Source: Streptomyces sp. SS1-1 (lineage in GTDB: Bacteria; Actinomycetota; Actinomycetes; Streptomycetales; Streptomycetaceae). From it: a stretch of 64,000 bases of DNA. Below, piece after piece: positions 26,094-34,471 of this stretch. How positions within the stretch are numbered: position 1 is the stretch's first letter; every line of letters begins with the position of its first letter. The DNA is taken from the NCBI RefSeq assembly GCF_008973465.1, contig NZ_WBXN01000004.1, forward strand, positions 5,558,501 through 5,622,500, written 5' to 3'. Under the pieces are notes generated by a model that saw nothing but the letters and a program-made list of their open reading frames with translations, was not told the origin of the DNA and made no database searches. The position numbers and the translations under genes are program-made.

Positions 26094-26269
26094 ATAGTTC
26101 CACTTTCACTCTCCGTGGCGGATCGGCGGCCCGTATCCGAAAAGTTGTCCGCAGATTTCCGTCTTCCTCTGGCTTTTCGTCTCAACTCCCTTCACTCTGG
26201 GTAATGAAGCAGGGAGTTCGGGGTTCAGGTGGACGTGTGGGCAGCGCGTCCAGACGGACGGGGACTGCG

Positions 26270-26740
26270 ATGGACGCGGTGCGGCTGATCGTGAACAGCA
26301 GGCGAGCGCTGGCCGGCAGCGGCGGCGCGCCGGACATCATGACCGAGGTGTGGCAGGCCCAGGCACTCGCGCAGGCCATCGGCAGCCGGCTCGCCGTCTA
26401 CGGACCGCCCGAACTGCGCGGTGAGGCCATCGGGTTGACCGAGCTCGCGGGACGCGGCTGCGGCGTCCTGGAGATCCCGGACCTCGCGGAGGGCGCGTTA
26501 CGCGCCGCCCAGCTCACCGAGCTGGGCGACGCGCGGCAGGCCCTGATGAACCTGGGCAGCCTTCTGGGCGAGGCCGGGATCGCCCTGGTCGGCGTGGCCA
26601 GCTCCGCCGACGACGAGACGACGTACTGGCGCTGCATGGAGGCCATCGACGCCGCCGACGAGTCCCGCGACCGCGTCCTGGAGATGCTCCGCAGACTGGC
26701 GGACCGAGACGAGGTCCTGGCGGACCGGGAGGCGGGCTGA
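26270..26740 (+). CDS. DUF6099-like protein with a TTA codon
   Basis: This 156-residue helical protein starts MDAVRLIVNSRRALAGSGG and contains TELAGRGCGVLE and MEAIDAADESRDRVLEML. It resembles what I remember as the actinobacterial DUF6099 family, function unknown. Codon 77 (26498-26500) is TTA, the only in-frame TTA I found in the window, so translation should depend on the bldA leucyl-tRNA that Streptomyces express late in growth. The 176-bp AT-richer region before it (26094-26269) probably holds its promoter. Confidence 0.72.
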   Translation: MDAVRLIVNSRRALAGSGGAPDIMTEVWQAQALAQAIGSRLAVYGPPELRGEAIGLTELAGRGCGVLEIPDLAEGALRAAQLTELGDARQALMNLGSLLGEAGIALVGVASSADDETTYWRCMEAIDAADESRDRVLEMLRRLADRDEVLADREAG

Positions 26741-26818
26741 CTCCTTGCACCCCCTTCGGCCCCGGCACGGCGCCGGGCCGTCCCCCGACGGGGCTCGAAC
26801 CGGACCGCACCCCTCGGT

Positions 26819-26873
26819 CCGCCCGTCTGGGACCGACCTCATCGGGCCGCCCGTCTGGGACCGACCTCATCGG
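26819..26873. repeat. 27-bp direct repeat
   Basis: The 27-bp unit starting CCGCCCGTCTGGGACC occurs at 26819-26845 and exactly again at 26847-26873, followed by degenerate CCGCCCCTNGGTCC pieces to about 26900. Shorter CCCCTCACGCCAG repeats run at about 26968-26995. The whole 26741-27028 stretch is low-complexity GC DNA with no gene I can support. Confidence 0.65.
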
Positions 26874-27028
26874 TCCGCCCCTGGGTCCGCCCCTCGGTCC
26901 GGCCACCGGGACCGGCTCCCTCGGACCGACCGGCCCGGCCCCTCACGCCGGGCCCCCGGCGCCGGCCCTCACGCCAGCCCCTCACGCCAGCCCCTCACAC
27001 CGCCCCCCCCGGCCCGCCGCCCGCGTCG

Positions 27029-27217
27029 TCAGCCAGCCCCCTCCGCCCCTGGCCCCGCACCCCGTAAGCCGCCCCCGCCCCCCGATGACTGGAGATCGGC
27101 GTCCAGCGCCGACAAGTCGGCGTTCAGGGCCGCCATCAGTTCCTCCATCTGCTCCAGCAGCCCCTTCGGGCGACCGGTCCCCCCGCCACCCGCCGGTGGC
27201 TCGAACTCCTCGGACAC
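27029..27217 (-). CDS. Small helical protein, unknown
   Basis: This 62-residue protein from GTG 27217 has a good ribosome site (GGAGGA, 7 nt). It starts VSEEFEPPAGGGG, then an amphipathic leucine-rich helix (GLLEQMEELMAALNADLSAL), and a Gly-rich tail. The helix could mediate self-association or bind a partner. No family recognised. It stands alone between low-complexity DNA and the divergent LLM gene. Confidence 0.5.
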   Translation of the reverse strand: MSEEFEPPAGGGGTGRPKGLLEQMEELMAALNADLSALDADLQSSGGGGGLRGAGPGAEGAG

Positions 27218-27460
27218 GACGGCCTCCTCCGACCCGCGGCCCCCCCCAACGGCAGTGGGCCGGCACAGGACACCCCGGCGTCGACCGGCCGGGGAGAGAG
27301 CCGGGTGGTCCGGCTCCGTCCGGGCCAACGATCATCGTCCGGGCCGGTCACCGGCCGCGCGGCGGACGGCCACGGCACCGGCGGGATTCACCCGACCGTG
27401 GCAGGGGAGCGCGCGGGGCCCCGGGCGGCCGGAGTGCGCGCGGGCGTGCAGGATGGAGGC

Positions 27461-28384
27461 ATGGATCTCCGTATCTTCACCGAGCCCCAGCAGGGGGCGA
27501 CCTACGAGACGCTGCTCACCGTGGCGAAGGCCACCGAGGACCTCGGGTTCGACGCCTTCTTCCGCTCCGACCACTATCTGAAGATGGGTGACGTGGACGG
27601 CCTGCCCGGCCCCACCGACGCCTGGATCACGCTCGCCGCCCTCGCCCGCGAGACCCGGCGCATCCGCCTCGGCACCCTGATGACCGCCGCCACCTTCCGG
27701 CTGCCCGGTGTGCTCGCCATCCAGGTCGCGCAGGTCGACCAGATGTCCGGCGGACGCGTCGAACTCGGCCTCGGCGCGGGCTGGTACGAGGAGGAGCACA
27801 AGGCGTACGGCATCCCCTTCCCGAAGGAGAAGTTCGGGCGTCTGGAGGAGCAGCTCGCCATCGTCACGGGGCTGTGGGAGACCAAGCTCGGCGAGACCTT
27901 CGACTTCCAGGGCGAGTACTACACGCTCACCGACTCGCCGGCCCTGCCCAAGCCTGCCCAGGACCGGATCCCGGTGCTCATCGGCGGCCACGGCGCCACC
28001 CGCACGCCTCGCCTCGCGGGCCGGTACGCCGACGAGTTCAACATGCCGTTCGCCTCCATCGAGGACTCCGAGCGGCAGTTCGGCCGGGTCCGCGAAGCCG
28101 TCCGCGCGGCCGGCCGCCGCCCCGAGGACCTCGTCTACTCGAACGCCCTCGTCGTCTGCGTCGGCAAGGACGACCAGGAGGTCGCCCGCCGCGCCGCCGC
28201 CATCGGCCGCGAGGTCGACGAGCTGAAGGAGAACGGGCTGGCCGGTTCGCCCGCCGAGGTCGTGGAGAAGATCGGCCGCTACCAGGAGGCCGGTTCGCAG
28301 CGGATCTACCTGCAGATGCTCGACCTGCACGACCTCGACCACCTGGAGCTGATCTCCGCCCAGGTCCAGTCGCAGCTGTCGTAA
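27461..28384 (+). CDS. LLM-class F420-dependent oxidoreductase
   Basis: This 307-residue luciferase-like TIM-barrel protein has the typical actinobacterial F420 pattern: FFRSDHYLKMG, RLGTLMTAATFRLPGVLAIQVAQVD, GGRVELGLGAGWYEEEHKAYGIPF and GHGATRTPRLAGRYADEFN. It probably reduces or oxidises a small substrate with F420. ATG 27461 has GGATGGAGG upstream. It is a single-gene unit followed by a strong hairpin terminator, unlike the cluster LLM enzyme at 8733. Confidence 0.86.
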   Translation: MDLRIFTEPQQGATYETLLTVAKATEDLGFDAFFRSDHYLKMGDVDGLPGPTDAWITLAALARETRRIRLGTLMTAATFRLPGVLAIQVAQVDQMSGGRVELGLGAGWYEEEHKAYGIPFPKEKFGRLEEQLAIVTGLWETKLGETFDFQGEYYTLTDSPALPKPAQDRIPVLIGGHGATRTPRLAGRYADEFNMPFASIEDSERQFGRVREAVRAAGRRPEDLVYSNALVVCVGKDDQEVARRAAAIGREVDELKENGLAGSPAEVVEKIGRYQEAGSQRIYLQMLDLHDLDHLELISAQVQSQLS

Positions 28385-28408
28385 CACCCACCGGACCCTC
28401 GCGTCCGC

Positions 28409-28440
28409 ACGCCCCGGGGAGGAACGGGTCCCCGGGGCGT
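28409..28440 (+). terminator. Hairpin terminator after the LLM gene
   Basis: A perfect 12-bp GC stem (28409-28420 with 28429-28440) closes an 8-base loop 25 bp after the LLM stop. There is no T-tract. Confidence 0.75.
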
Positions 28441-28533
28441 CGTCGTGCGCCCGAAATTCCCGGGTGCCGTCGGCGCCCGCTCGATACGGTGTGCGTATCC
28501 GCAGTTCAGACCACTACGTCAAGGTCTTCCACC

Positions 28534-30006
28534 GTGTTCCTGACCCTCACCACCACCGGCACCCCGGAGCGCCCGGCCACCGATCTCGGTTACCTGCTGC
28601 ACAAGCATCCCGAGAAATCGCAGGCGTTCTCCACCTCCTTCGGCACGGCCCACGTCCTGTACCCCGAGGCGGATGCCGAACGCTGCACGGCGGCGCTGCT
28701 GCTGGAGGTCGACGCGGTGGCGCTGGTCCGGCGCGGCAAGGGCAAGGGACGGGGCGGCGCCCCCGACGCGGCGCTCGCCCAGTACGTCAACGACCGTCCG
28801 TACGCGGCCTCTTCGCTGCTGGCCGTGGCGCTGAGCGCGGTGTTCTCCAGCGCGATGCGGGGCGTGTGCACGGCCCGCCCGGAGCTGGCCGCGCGTCCGC
28901 TTCCGCTGCGCGTCGAGGTGCCGTCGCTGCCGGCGCGGGGCGGCGTCGCGCTCGTACGGCGTCTGTTCGAGCCGCTCGGCTGGGACGTCACCGCCGAACC
29001 GGTGCCGCTGGACGAGCGGTTCCCCGAGTGGGGCGACTCGCGCTACGTCCGGCTCGTCCTGGAGTCGGCGACCCTGACCCTCGCCGAGGCCCTGCGGCAC
29101 CTGTACGTGCTGCTCCCCGTCCTCGACGACGCCAAGCACTACTGGGTCGCCCCCGACGAGGTCGACAAGCTGCTGCGCGCCGGTGAGGGCTGGCTGCCGG
29201 ACCACCCCGAGCAGAAGCTGATCACCAGCCGCTACCTCGCGCGCCGCTGGTCGCTGACGCGGGCCGCGATGGAGCGGCTGGAGCTGGTCCGGCTCGCCGA
29301 GACCGACGACAGCGAGGTCGAGGAGATCGACAACGCGGTCGCCGAGGAGACGGAGACCGAGGAGAAGCCGGCCCCGCTCGCCGTGCGGCGCCGCGAGGCC
29401 ATCCTCACCGCGCTGCGGGCGGCCGGTGCCACCCGTGTGCTCGACCTCGGGTGCGGCCAGGGCCAGTTGGTGCAGGCGCTGCTCAAGGACCCGGCGTACA
29501 CCGAGATCGTCGGCGTCGACGTGTCGGTGCGGGCGCTCACGATCGCCGGGCGGCGGCTGAAGCTGGACCGGATGGGGGAGCGGCAGGCCGCGCGCGTGAA
29601 GCTCCTCCAGGGCTCCCTCGCCTACACCGACAGCCGGCTCAAGGGGTACGACGCGGCCGTGCTCAGCGAGGTCGTCGAGCACGTCGACCCGCCCCGGCTG
29701 CCCGCCCTGGAGTACGCGGTGTTCGGCGCGGCCCGCCCCCGCACCGTCCTCGTGACCACGCCGAACGTCGAGTACAACGTCCGCTGGGAGAGCCTGCCCG
29801 CCGGGCACGTCCGGCACGGCGACCACCGCTTCGAGTGGACGCGCGAGGAGTTCCGCGCCTGGGCCATGGCTGTCGCCGAACGGCACGGCTACGGCGTGGA
29901 GTTCGTACCGGTGGGACCCGACGATCCCGAGGTGGGGCCGCCGACGCAGATGGCCGTGTTCGCACGTGACGTGACCGACGGGAAGAAGGAGGCGAAGGCC
30001 GCATGA
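28534..30006 (+). CDS. hen1: Bacterial Hen1, RNA 3'-terminal 2'-O-methyltransferase
   Basis: This 490-residue protein carries an N-terminal ligase-activating domain of about 250 residues (MFLTLTTTG-type start, read from GTG 28534; KHYWVAPDEVDKLL in the middle). A C-terminal SAM methyltransferase follows, with VLDLGCGQGQLVQAL and the metal-binding SEVVEHVD plus HGDHRFEW. In bacterial RNA repair Hen1 methylates the 2'-OH at the broken 3' end before Pnkp seals it, which protects the repaired site from renewed ribotoxin cleavage. The stop overlaps the pnkp start, consistent with the known Pnkp/Hen1 complex. Confidence 0.93.
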   Translation: MFLTLTTTGTPERPATDLGYLLHKHPEKSQAFSTSFGTAHVLYPEADAERCTAALLLEVDAVALVRRGKGKGRGGAPDAALAQYVNDRPYAASSLLAVALSAVFSSAMRGVCTARPELAARPLPLRVEVPSLPARGGVALVRRLFEPLGWDVTAEPVPLDERFPEWGDSRYVRLVLESATLTLAEALRHLYVLLPVLDDAKHYWVAPDEVDKLLRAGEGWLPDHPEQKLITSRYLARRWSLTRAAMERLELVRLAETDDSEVEEIDNAVAEETETEEKPAPLAVRRREAILTALRAAGATRVLDLGCGQGQLVQALLKDPAYTEIVGVDVSVRALTIAGRRLKLDRMGERQAARVKLLQGSLAYTDSRLKGYDAAVLSEVVEHVDPPRLPALEYAVFGAARPRTVLVTTPNVEYNVRWESLPAGHVRHGDHRFEWTREEFRAWAMAVAERHGYGVEFVPVGPDDPEVGPPTQMAVFARDVTDGKKEAKAA

Positions 30007-32570
30007 CCGAGAACCGGACCGAGAACCGGACCGGGACCGCGAACGGGCGGGTCCTGCCCGTCACCGACCTCTCCCTCGTCGTCCTCGTCGGCGCCTCCGG
30101 CTCCGGCAAGTCGACGTTCGCCCGCTGGCACTTCAAGCCCACCGAGGTGATCTCCTCCGACTTCTGCCGGGGCCTGGTCGCCGACGACGAGAACGACCAG
30201 AGCGCCAGCCGCGACGCCTTCGACGTCCTGCACTACATCGCGGGCAAGCGCCTGGCGGCCGGCCGCCGCACCGTCGTCGACGCCACCAACGTGCAGCAGG
30301 ACGCGCGTCGGCAGCTCATCGAGCTCGCCAAGCGGTACGACGTGCTGCCCATAGCCATCGTGCTCGACGTGCCCGAGGACGTGTGCGCCGAGCGCAACGC
30401 GGCCCGCACGGACCGCGCCGACATGCCGCGCCGCGTCATCCAGCGGCACATCCGCGAACTGCGCCGCTCCCTGCGGCACCTGGAGCGCGAGGGCTTCCGC
30501 AAGGTGCACGTCCTGCGCGGCGCCGACGAGGTGGAGCACGCGTCCGTCGTCACCGAGAAGCGCTTCAACGACCTCACCCACCTCACCGGGCCGTTCGACA
30601 TCATCGGTGACGTGCACGGCTGCGCGTCCGAACTGGACGCGCTGCTCGGCAAGCTGGGCTACGTGGACGGCGTGCACCCCGAGGGCCGTACCGCGGTCTT
30701 CGTCGGCGACCTCGTCGACCGCGGCCCGGACAGCCCGGGCGTCCTGCGGCGCGTGATGGGCATGGTCAAGTCGGGTCAGGCGCTGTGCGTGCCCGGCAAC
30801 CACGAGAACAAGTACGGGCGTTTCCTCAAGGGCCGCAACGTCCAGCACACGCACGGACTCGCCGAGACCATCGAGCAGATGGAGGGGGAGAGCGAGGAGT
30901 TCCGCGCCGAGGTGCGGGAGTTCATCGACGGGCTCGTCAGCCACTATGTGCTCGACGGCGGCAGGCTGGTCGTCTGCCACGCCGGTCTGCCCGAGAAGTA
31001 CCACGGCCGTACCTCCGGCCGGGTCCGCAGCCACGCCCTGTACGGCGACACCACCGGCGAGACCGACGAGTTCGGGCTGCCGGTGCGCTACCCGTGGGCG
31101 GAGGACTACCGGGGCCGCGCGGCCGTGGTGTACGGCCACACCCCGGTCCCCGAGGCCACGTGGCTGAACAACACCATCTGCCTGGACACCGGTGCCGTCT
31201 TCGGCGGCAAGCTGACCGCGCTGCGCTGGCCGGAGCGCGAGCTGGTCGACGTGCCCGCCGAGCAGGTCTGGTACGAGCCGGCCCGGCCGCTGCGCACGGA
31301 GGCCCCGGGCGGGCAGGACGGCCGGCCGCTGGACCTGGCCGACGTGCACGGACGCCGTGTGGTGGAGACCCGTCACCACGGTCGGGTCGCGATCCGCGAG
31401 GAGAACGCGGCGGCGGCCCTGGAGGTCATGAGCCGTTTCGCGGTCGACCCGCGGCTGCTGCCGTATCTGCCGCCGACCATGGCGCCGACGGCGACCTCGG
31501 CGGTCGACGGCTACCTCGAGCACCCCGTGGAGGCGTTCGCGCAGTACGCGGCGGACGGCGTCGAGCGGGTCGTGTGCGAGGAGAAGCACATGGGCTCGCG
31601 GGCCGTGGCCCTGGTGTGCCGCGACGCCGAGGCGGCGCGCCGGCACTTCGGCGTGGCGGACGGCGTGACCGGCTCCCTCTACACCCGCACGGGCCGTCCG
31701 TTCTTCGACGACCCGGCGGTCACGGAGGCGATCCTGGACCGGCTGCGCACGGCGGCCGGCGAGGCCGGTCTGTGGGCCGAGCTGGAGACCGACTGGCTGC
31801 TGCTCGACGCCGAGCTGATGCCGTGGTCGCTGAAGGCCGCCGGGCTGCTGCGCTCGCAGTACGCGGCGGTCGGTGCCGCGGCCGGAGCGGTGTTCCCCGC
31901 TGCCCTCGCCGCGCTGGAGGGCGCCGCAGGACGGGGCGTCGACGTGTCGGCGCTGCTGGCGCGCCAGCGGGAACGGGCGTCGGACGCGGCCGCGTTCACC
32001 GAGGCGTACCGCCGTTACTGCTGGACGACGGACGGCCTGGACGGCGTACGCCTCGCGCCCTTCCAGCTCCTGGCCGTCCAGGGCCGCAGCCTCGCCGGGC
32101 TCCCGCACGACGAGCAGCTCGCGCTCCTCGACCGGCTCGTGGAGCACGACGGCAGCGGTCTGCTGGGCACCACCCGGCGCCTGTACGTCGACACCGGTGA
32201 CCCGGAGTCGGTCCGGGCGGGCGTCGACTGGTGGCTGGAGATGACCGGGCGCGGCGGCGAGGGCATGGTCGTCAAGCCGCTCGGCGCGGTGGTGCGCGAC
32301 GGGCGGGGCCGGCTGGTGCAGCCCGGCATCAAGTGCCGGGGACGCGAGTACCTGCGGATCATCTACGGCCCGGAGTACACGCGCCCGGAGAACCTGGAGC
32401 GGCTGCGCAAGCGGTTCCTGAACCACAAGCGCTCCCTGGCCCTGCGCGAGTACGCGCTCGGTCTGGAGGCCCTGGACCGGCTGGCCGGGGGCGAGCCGCT
32501 GTGGCGGGTCCACGAGGCGGTGTTCGGGGTGCTGGCGCTGGAGTCGGAGCCGGTCGACCCGCGGTTGTGA
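30003..32570 (+). CDS. pnkp: Polynucleotide kinase-phosphatase-ligase (Pnkp)
   Basis: This 855-residue protein has three domains. The N-terminal 5'-kinase has P-loop VGASGSGKST at about residues 29-38. The central metallophosphatase has DVHG, GDLVDRGPDS and GNHENK at about residues 200-265. The C-terminal adenylyltransferase has the nucleotidyl Lys at about 528 in EEKHMGS. It heals 2',3'-cyclic phosphate and 5'-OH ends and, with Hen1, ligates them. The length matches other bacterial Pnkp proteins. It overlaps hen1 by ATGA and ends 3 bp from the convergent broken NAD-kinase-like gene. Confidence 0.95.
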   Translation: MTENRTENRTGTANGRVLPVTDLSLVVLVGASGSGKSTFARWHFKPTEVISSDFCRGLVADDENDQSASRDAFDVLHYIAGKRLAAGRRTVVDATNVQQDARRQLIELAKRYDVLPIAIVLDVPEDVCAERNAARTDRADMPRRVIQRHIRELRRSLRHLEREGFRKVHVLRGADEVEHASVVTEKRFNDLTHLTGPFDIIGDVHGCASELDALLGKLGYVDGVHPEGRTAVFVGDLVDRGPDSPGVLRRVMGMVKSGQALCVPGNHENKYGRFLKGRNVQHTHGLAETIEQMEGESEEFRAEVREFIDGLVSHYVLDGGRLVVCHAGLPEKYHGRTSGRVRSHALYGDTTGETDEFGLPVRYPWAEDYRGRAAVVYGHTPVPEATWLNNTICLDTGAVFGGKLTALRWPERELVDVPAEQVWYEPARPLRTEAPGGQDGRPLDLADVHGRRVVETRHHGRVAIREENAAAALEVMSRFAVDPRLLPYLPPTMAPTATSAVDGYLEHPVEAFAQYAADGVERVVCEEKHMGSRAVALVCRDAEAARRHFGVADGVTGSLYTRTGRPFFDDPAVTEAILDRLRTAAGEAGLWAELETDWLLLDAELMPWSLKAAGLLRSQYAAVGAAAGAVFPAALAALEGAAGRGVDVSALLARQRERASDAAAFTEAYRRYCWTTDGLDGVRLAPFQLLAVQGRSLAGLPHDEQLALLDRLVEHDGSGLLGTTRRLYVDTGDPESVRAGVDWWLEMTGRGGEGMVVKPLGAVVRDGRGRLVQPGIKCRGREYLRIIYGPEYTRPENLERLRKRFLNHKRSLALREYALGLEALDRLAGGEPLWRVHEAVFGVLALESEPVDPRL

Positions 32571-32573
32571 CGC

Positions 32574-33274
32574 TCAGCCGGCGAGGCGCAGCCGGTCCGG
32601 GCACACCCCGACCCGGACCGTCTGCCCCCACGTCAGCTCCACGGCGTCCGACTCCATGCCGTCCCCGAACGCCACCAGCCGTTCGGACTCGACGGTCAGG
32701 GTGAGCCGCCCGGCGGCGGCCAGTTCCCCTGCCACCAGGGACGTCCCGGTGGCGGGGGACGGCCAGGCCTCCCGCACGAACCACAGCAGGCGCTCCTCCG
32801 TGGGGGAGGGCAGCGCGGGCCGCCCTCCCCGCTCCTGCCACACCGACCGCAGCCAGCCGGTCGCCCCCGTGCCGGTCCCGACGATCACCCCGGACGAGGC
32901 CTGGGCCTCGACGACACCCCCGTCGTCCTCCAGACCCAGGTGTCGATGCCCACCACGGGCTGCCCGGCCAGGTACTTGGCGACGTTCGCGACGAGCCCGT
33001 CCTGCCCGACGACGACCACCACGTCCTCCGGCGCGAACAGGAAGCGGTCCAGGTCGGCGCGTTCCACCCGGGCCTGCCGCCAGGTCAGCGGGACCGCCGC
33101 GGCGACCTTGGCCAGCGCCCGGCGGGTGCGGTGGTGCCGGTCCGCGATCTCCTCGATGTCCCGGCCCCGGGAGGAGAGGAAGAAGGCGGCCTGGCCGTGG
33201 GTGCCGTGCCGGGCCACCAGCTCCTGGTACTCGGTGGTGCGGTGCACGAGGACCACCCGCGGGGCGAGGCTCAC
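32574..33274 (-). pseudogene. NAD(+) kinase-like gene with internal out-of-frame deletion
   Basis: From GTG 33274 the first part (MSLAPRVVLVHRTTEYQEL ... VVVVGQDGLVANVAKYLAGQ) matches the N-terminal lobe of ATP-NAD kinase-fold proteins, with GQDG in place of GGDG. It breaks after VVGIDT. About 32930-32945 the frame changes, and the C-terminal lobe resumes as GGVVEAQASSGVIVGTGTGATGW and runs to 32574. The segment between, normally some 80-100 residues with the rest of the substrate site, is missing. Both outer parts are well preserved. It overlaps the slipin gene (GTGA). Either recent decay or an assembly fault. Confidence 0.75.
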
Positions 33275-34335
33275 TCCCGCGCTCCCAGCCGGCTGAGCAG
33301 TCCGGTCAGCACGTCCGGCGTCACGGTGACGCTGTCGATGCGCGGCAGGTTCTCCGCCAGCCGGGTCCCGGTGAGCGCGTGCAGGGTTGCCACGTCCACA
33401 TCGGCGTGCACCCGCAGCCAGGCCGCCTGGGCCTGCGCCTTCGCCTCGCCGACCTCGCGCGCCCCCTCGGCCTCGGCCCGCGCGAGCCGTACGGACCGGG
33501 TGGCCTCCGCCTCGGCGAGCCGTACGGTCCGGGCCGCCTCCGCCTCCGCGAGCCGTACCGTGCGGGCGGCCTCCGCCTCGGCGCGCACGGCGTCCGCGGC
33601 GGCGCCCTCCTCGGCCTCGCGGCGCGCGTTGGTGCCGCGCTGGTCGACCAGCCGCTCCTCGCGGCGGGCGAGTTCGATCTGGCTGGCCAGCTCGTTCTCG
33701 GCGATCGCCCGCTCCCGCTCGACGGCCACCGCCCGCCGTTCGTACGTCGCCCGGTCGGCCTCCTGCTGGATCTGCTCCCGGGCCGGGGTGCGCAGCGCCC
33801 GCTCCACCTCGGGCTCGGGGCGCAGGGCCACCACCCGGACGGCGACGACCTCGATGCCGGTCCCCGGCAGCCGGGGCTCCCCGGCCAGGCCGGCCGCGAC
33901 CCGCTCCCGTACCGCGGTGACCCCGTCGGCCAGGGCCGCCGCCAGCGGCGTACGGGCCAGGACGTCCAGGGCGTGCTGCTGGGCCGTCTCCGTCAGGAGC
34001 GTTCCGAGCTGCTCCAGCGGGGCGCCCCGCCAGACGCCGGTGTCCGGGTCGATGGAGAAGTCCAGGCGGGCCGCGGCGACCGCGGGGTCGCTGATGCGGT
34101 AGGTGACGGTCGCCTGCACGGCCACGTCCTGGAAGTCGGCGGTGCGGGCGTGGAACGTCATCGCCAGCTCCCGGTCGTCGACGGGGACCTCGGAGAGCGC
34201 GGCGGTCAGCGCCCGGTACCAGAAGCTGAGGCCGGGGCCGTCGTGCAGCAGCTGTCCGCCGCGGTGGTGGCGGATGTGCGCGGTGGGCGCACCGCGCAGA
34301 TGGCGCCAGCCGAGGCGCCGGGTGATGTCGGCCAT
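33271..34335 (-). CDS. SPFH/Band 7 (slipin-like) protein
   Basis: The 354-residue protein starts at ATG 34335 (MADITRRLGWRHL). The Band 7 domain spans about residues 30-200 (ATVTYRISDPAVAAARLDF ... GTGIEVVAVRVVALRPEPEVERAL). A charged coiled coil of about 110 residues follows with a tandem 11-residue repeat, AEAEAARTVRL-like, three to four copies. Unlike stomatins there is no clear N-terminal membrane hairpin. It likely forms oligomers at the membrane or around a partner. It is coupled to the broken NAD-kinase-like gene. Confidence 0.82.
   Translation of the reverse strand: MADITRRLGWRHLRGAPTAHIRHHRGGQLLHDGPGLSFWYRALTAALSEVPVDDRELAMTFHARTADFQDVAVQATVTYRISDPAVAAARLDFSIDPDTGVWRGAPLEQLGTLLTETAQQHALDVLARTPLAAALADGVTAVRERVAAGLAGEPRLPGTGIEVVAVRVVALRPEPEVERALRTPAREQIQQEADRATYERRAVAVERERAIAENELASQIELARREERLVDQRGTNARREAEEGAAADAVRAEAEAARTVRLAEAEAARTVRLAEAEATRSVRLARAEAEGAREVGEAKAQAQAAWLRVHADVDVATLHALTGTRLAENLPRIDSVTVTPDVLTGLLSRLGARE
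33478..33590. repeat. 33-bp tandem coding repeats in the slipin coiled coil
   Basis: Three to four 33-bp units around GCGAGCCGTACNGTNCGGGC encode the AEAEAARTVRL repeats. Unit number could vary between strains by slippage without changing the frame. Confidence 0.65.
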
Positions 34336-34354
34336 GGAGCCTGCCCCCTCTTTC

Positions 34355-34428
34355 TCGTCATGACGACGATAACGGCTCGCGCCACTTGTCGTCAAGAGGA
34401 CGAAAAGAAGTCGTCGGGCTGTCGTCGG
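34355..34428. promoter_or_regulatory. TCGTC-rich operator-like region between slipin and arcA
   Basis: TCGTCATGACGA (34355-34366) is a perfect 12-bp palindrome, and related TGTCGTC and GTCGTCGG elements follow at 34388, 34410 and 34421. The cluster sits in the divergent slipin/arcA promoter region and looks like a multi-site operator. The regulator is unknown. Confidence 0.45.
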
Positions 34429-34471
34429 CAAGGAGGGGGTGAACGCGCCCCCCTTTGGTCAGGATGGAGTC

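Noticed and set aside
27461..28384. Second biosynthetic F420 enzyme belonging to the left cluster
   Set aside because: It is 17 kb away, monocistronic, closed by its own terminator and surrounded by core genes.
32574..33274. Two independent small genes (104 and 129 residues)
   Set aside because: They are the two lobes of one NAD-kinase-like protein separated by a deletion and frame change; neither half makes sense alone.
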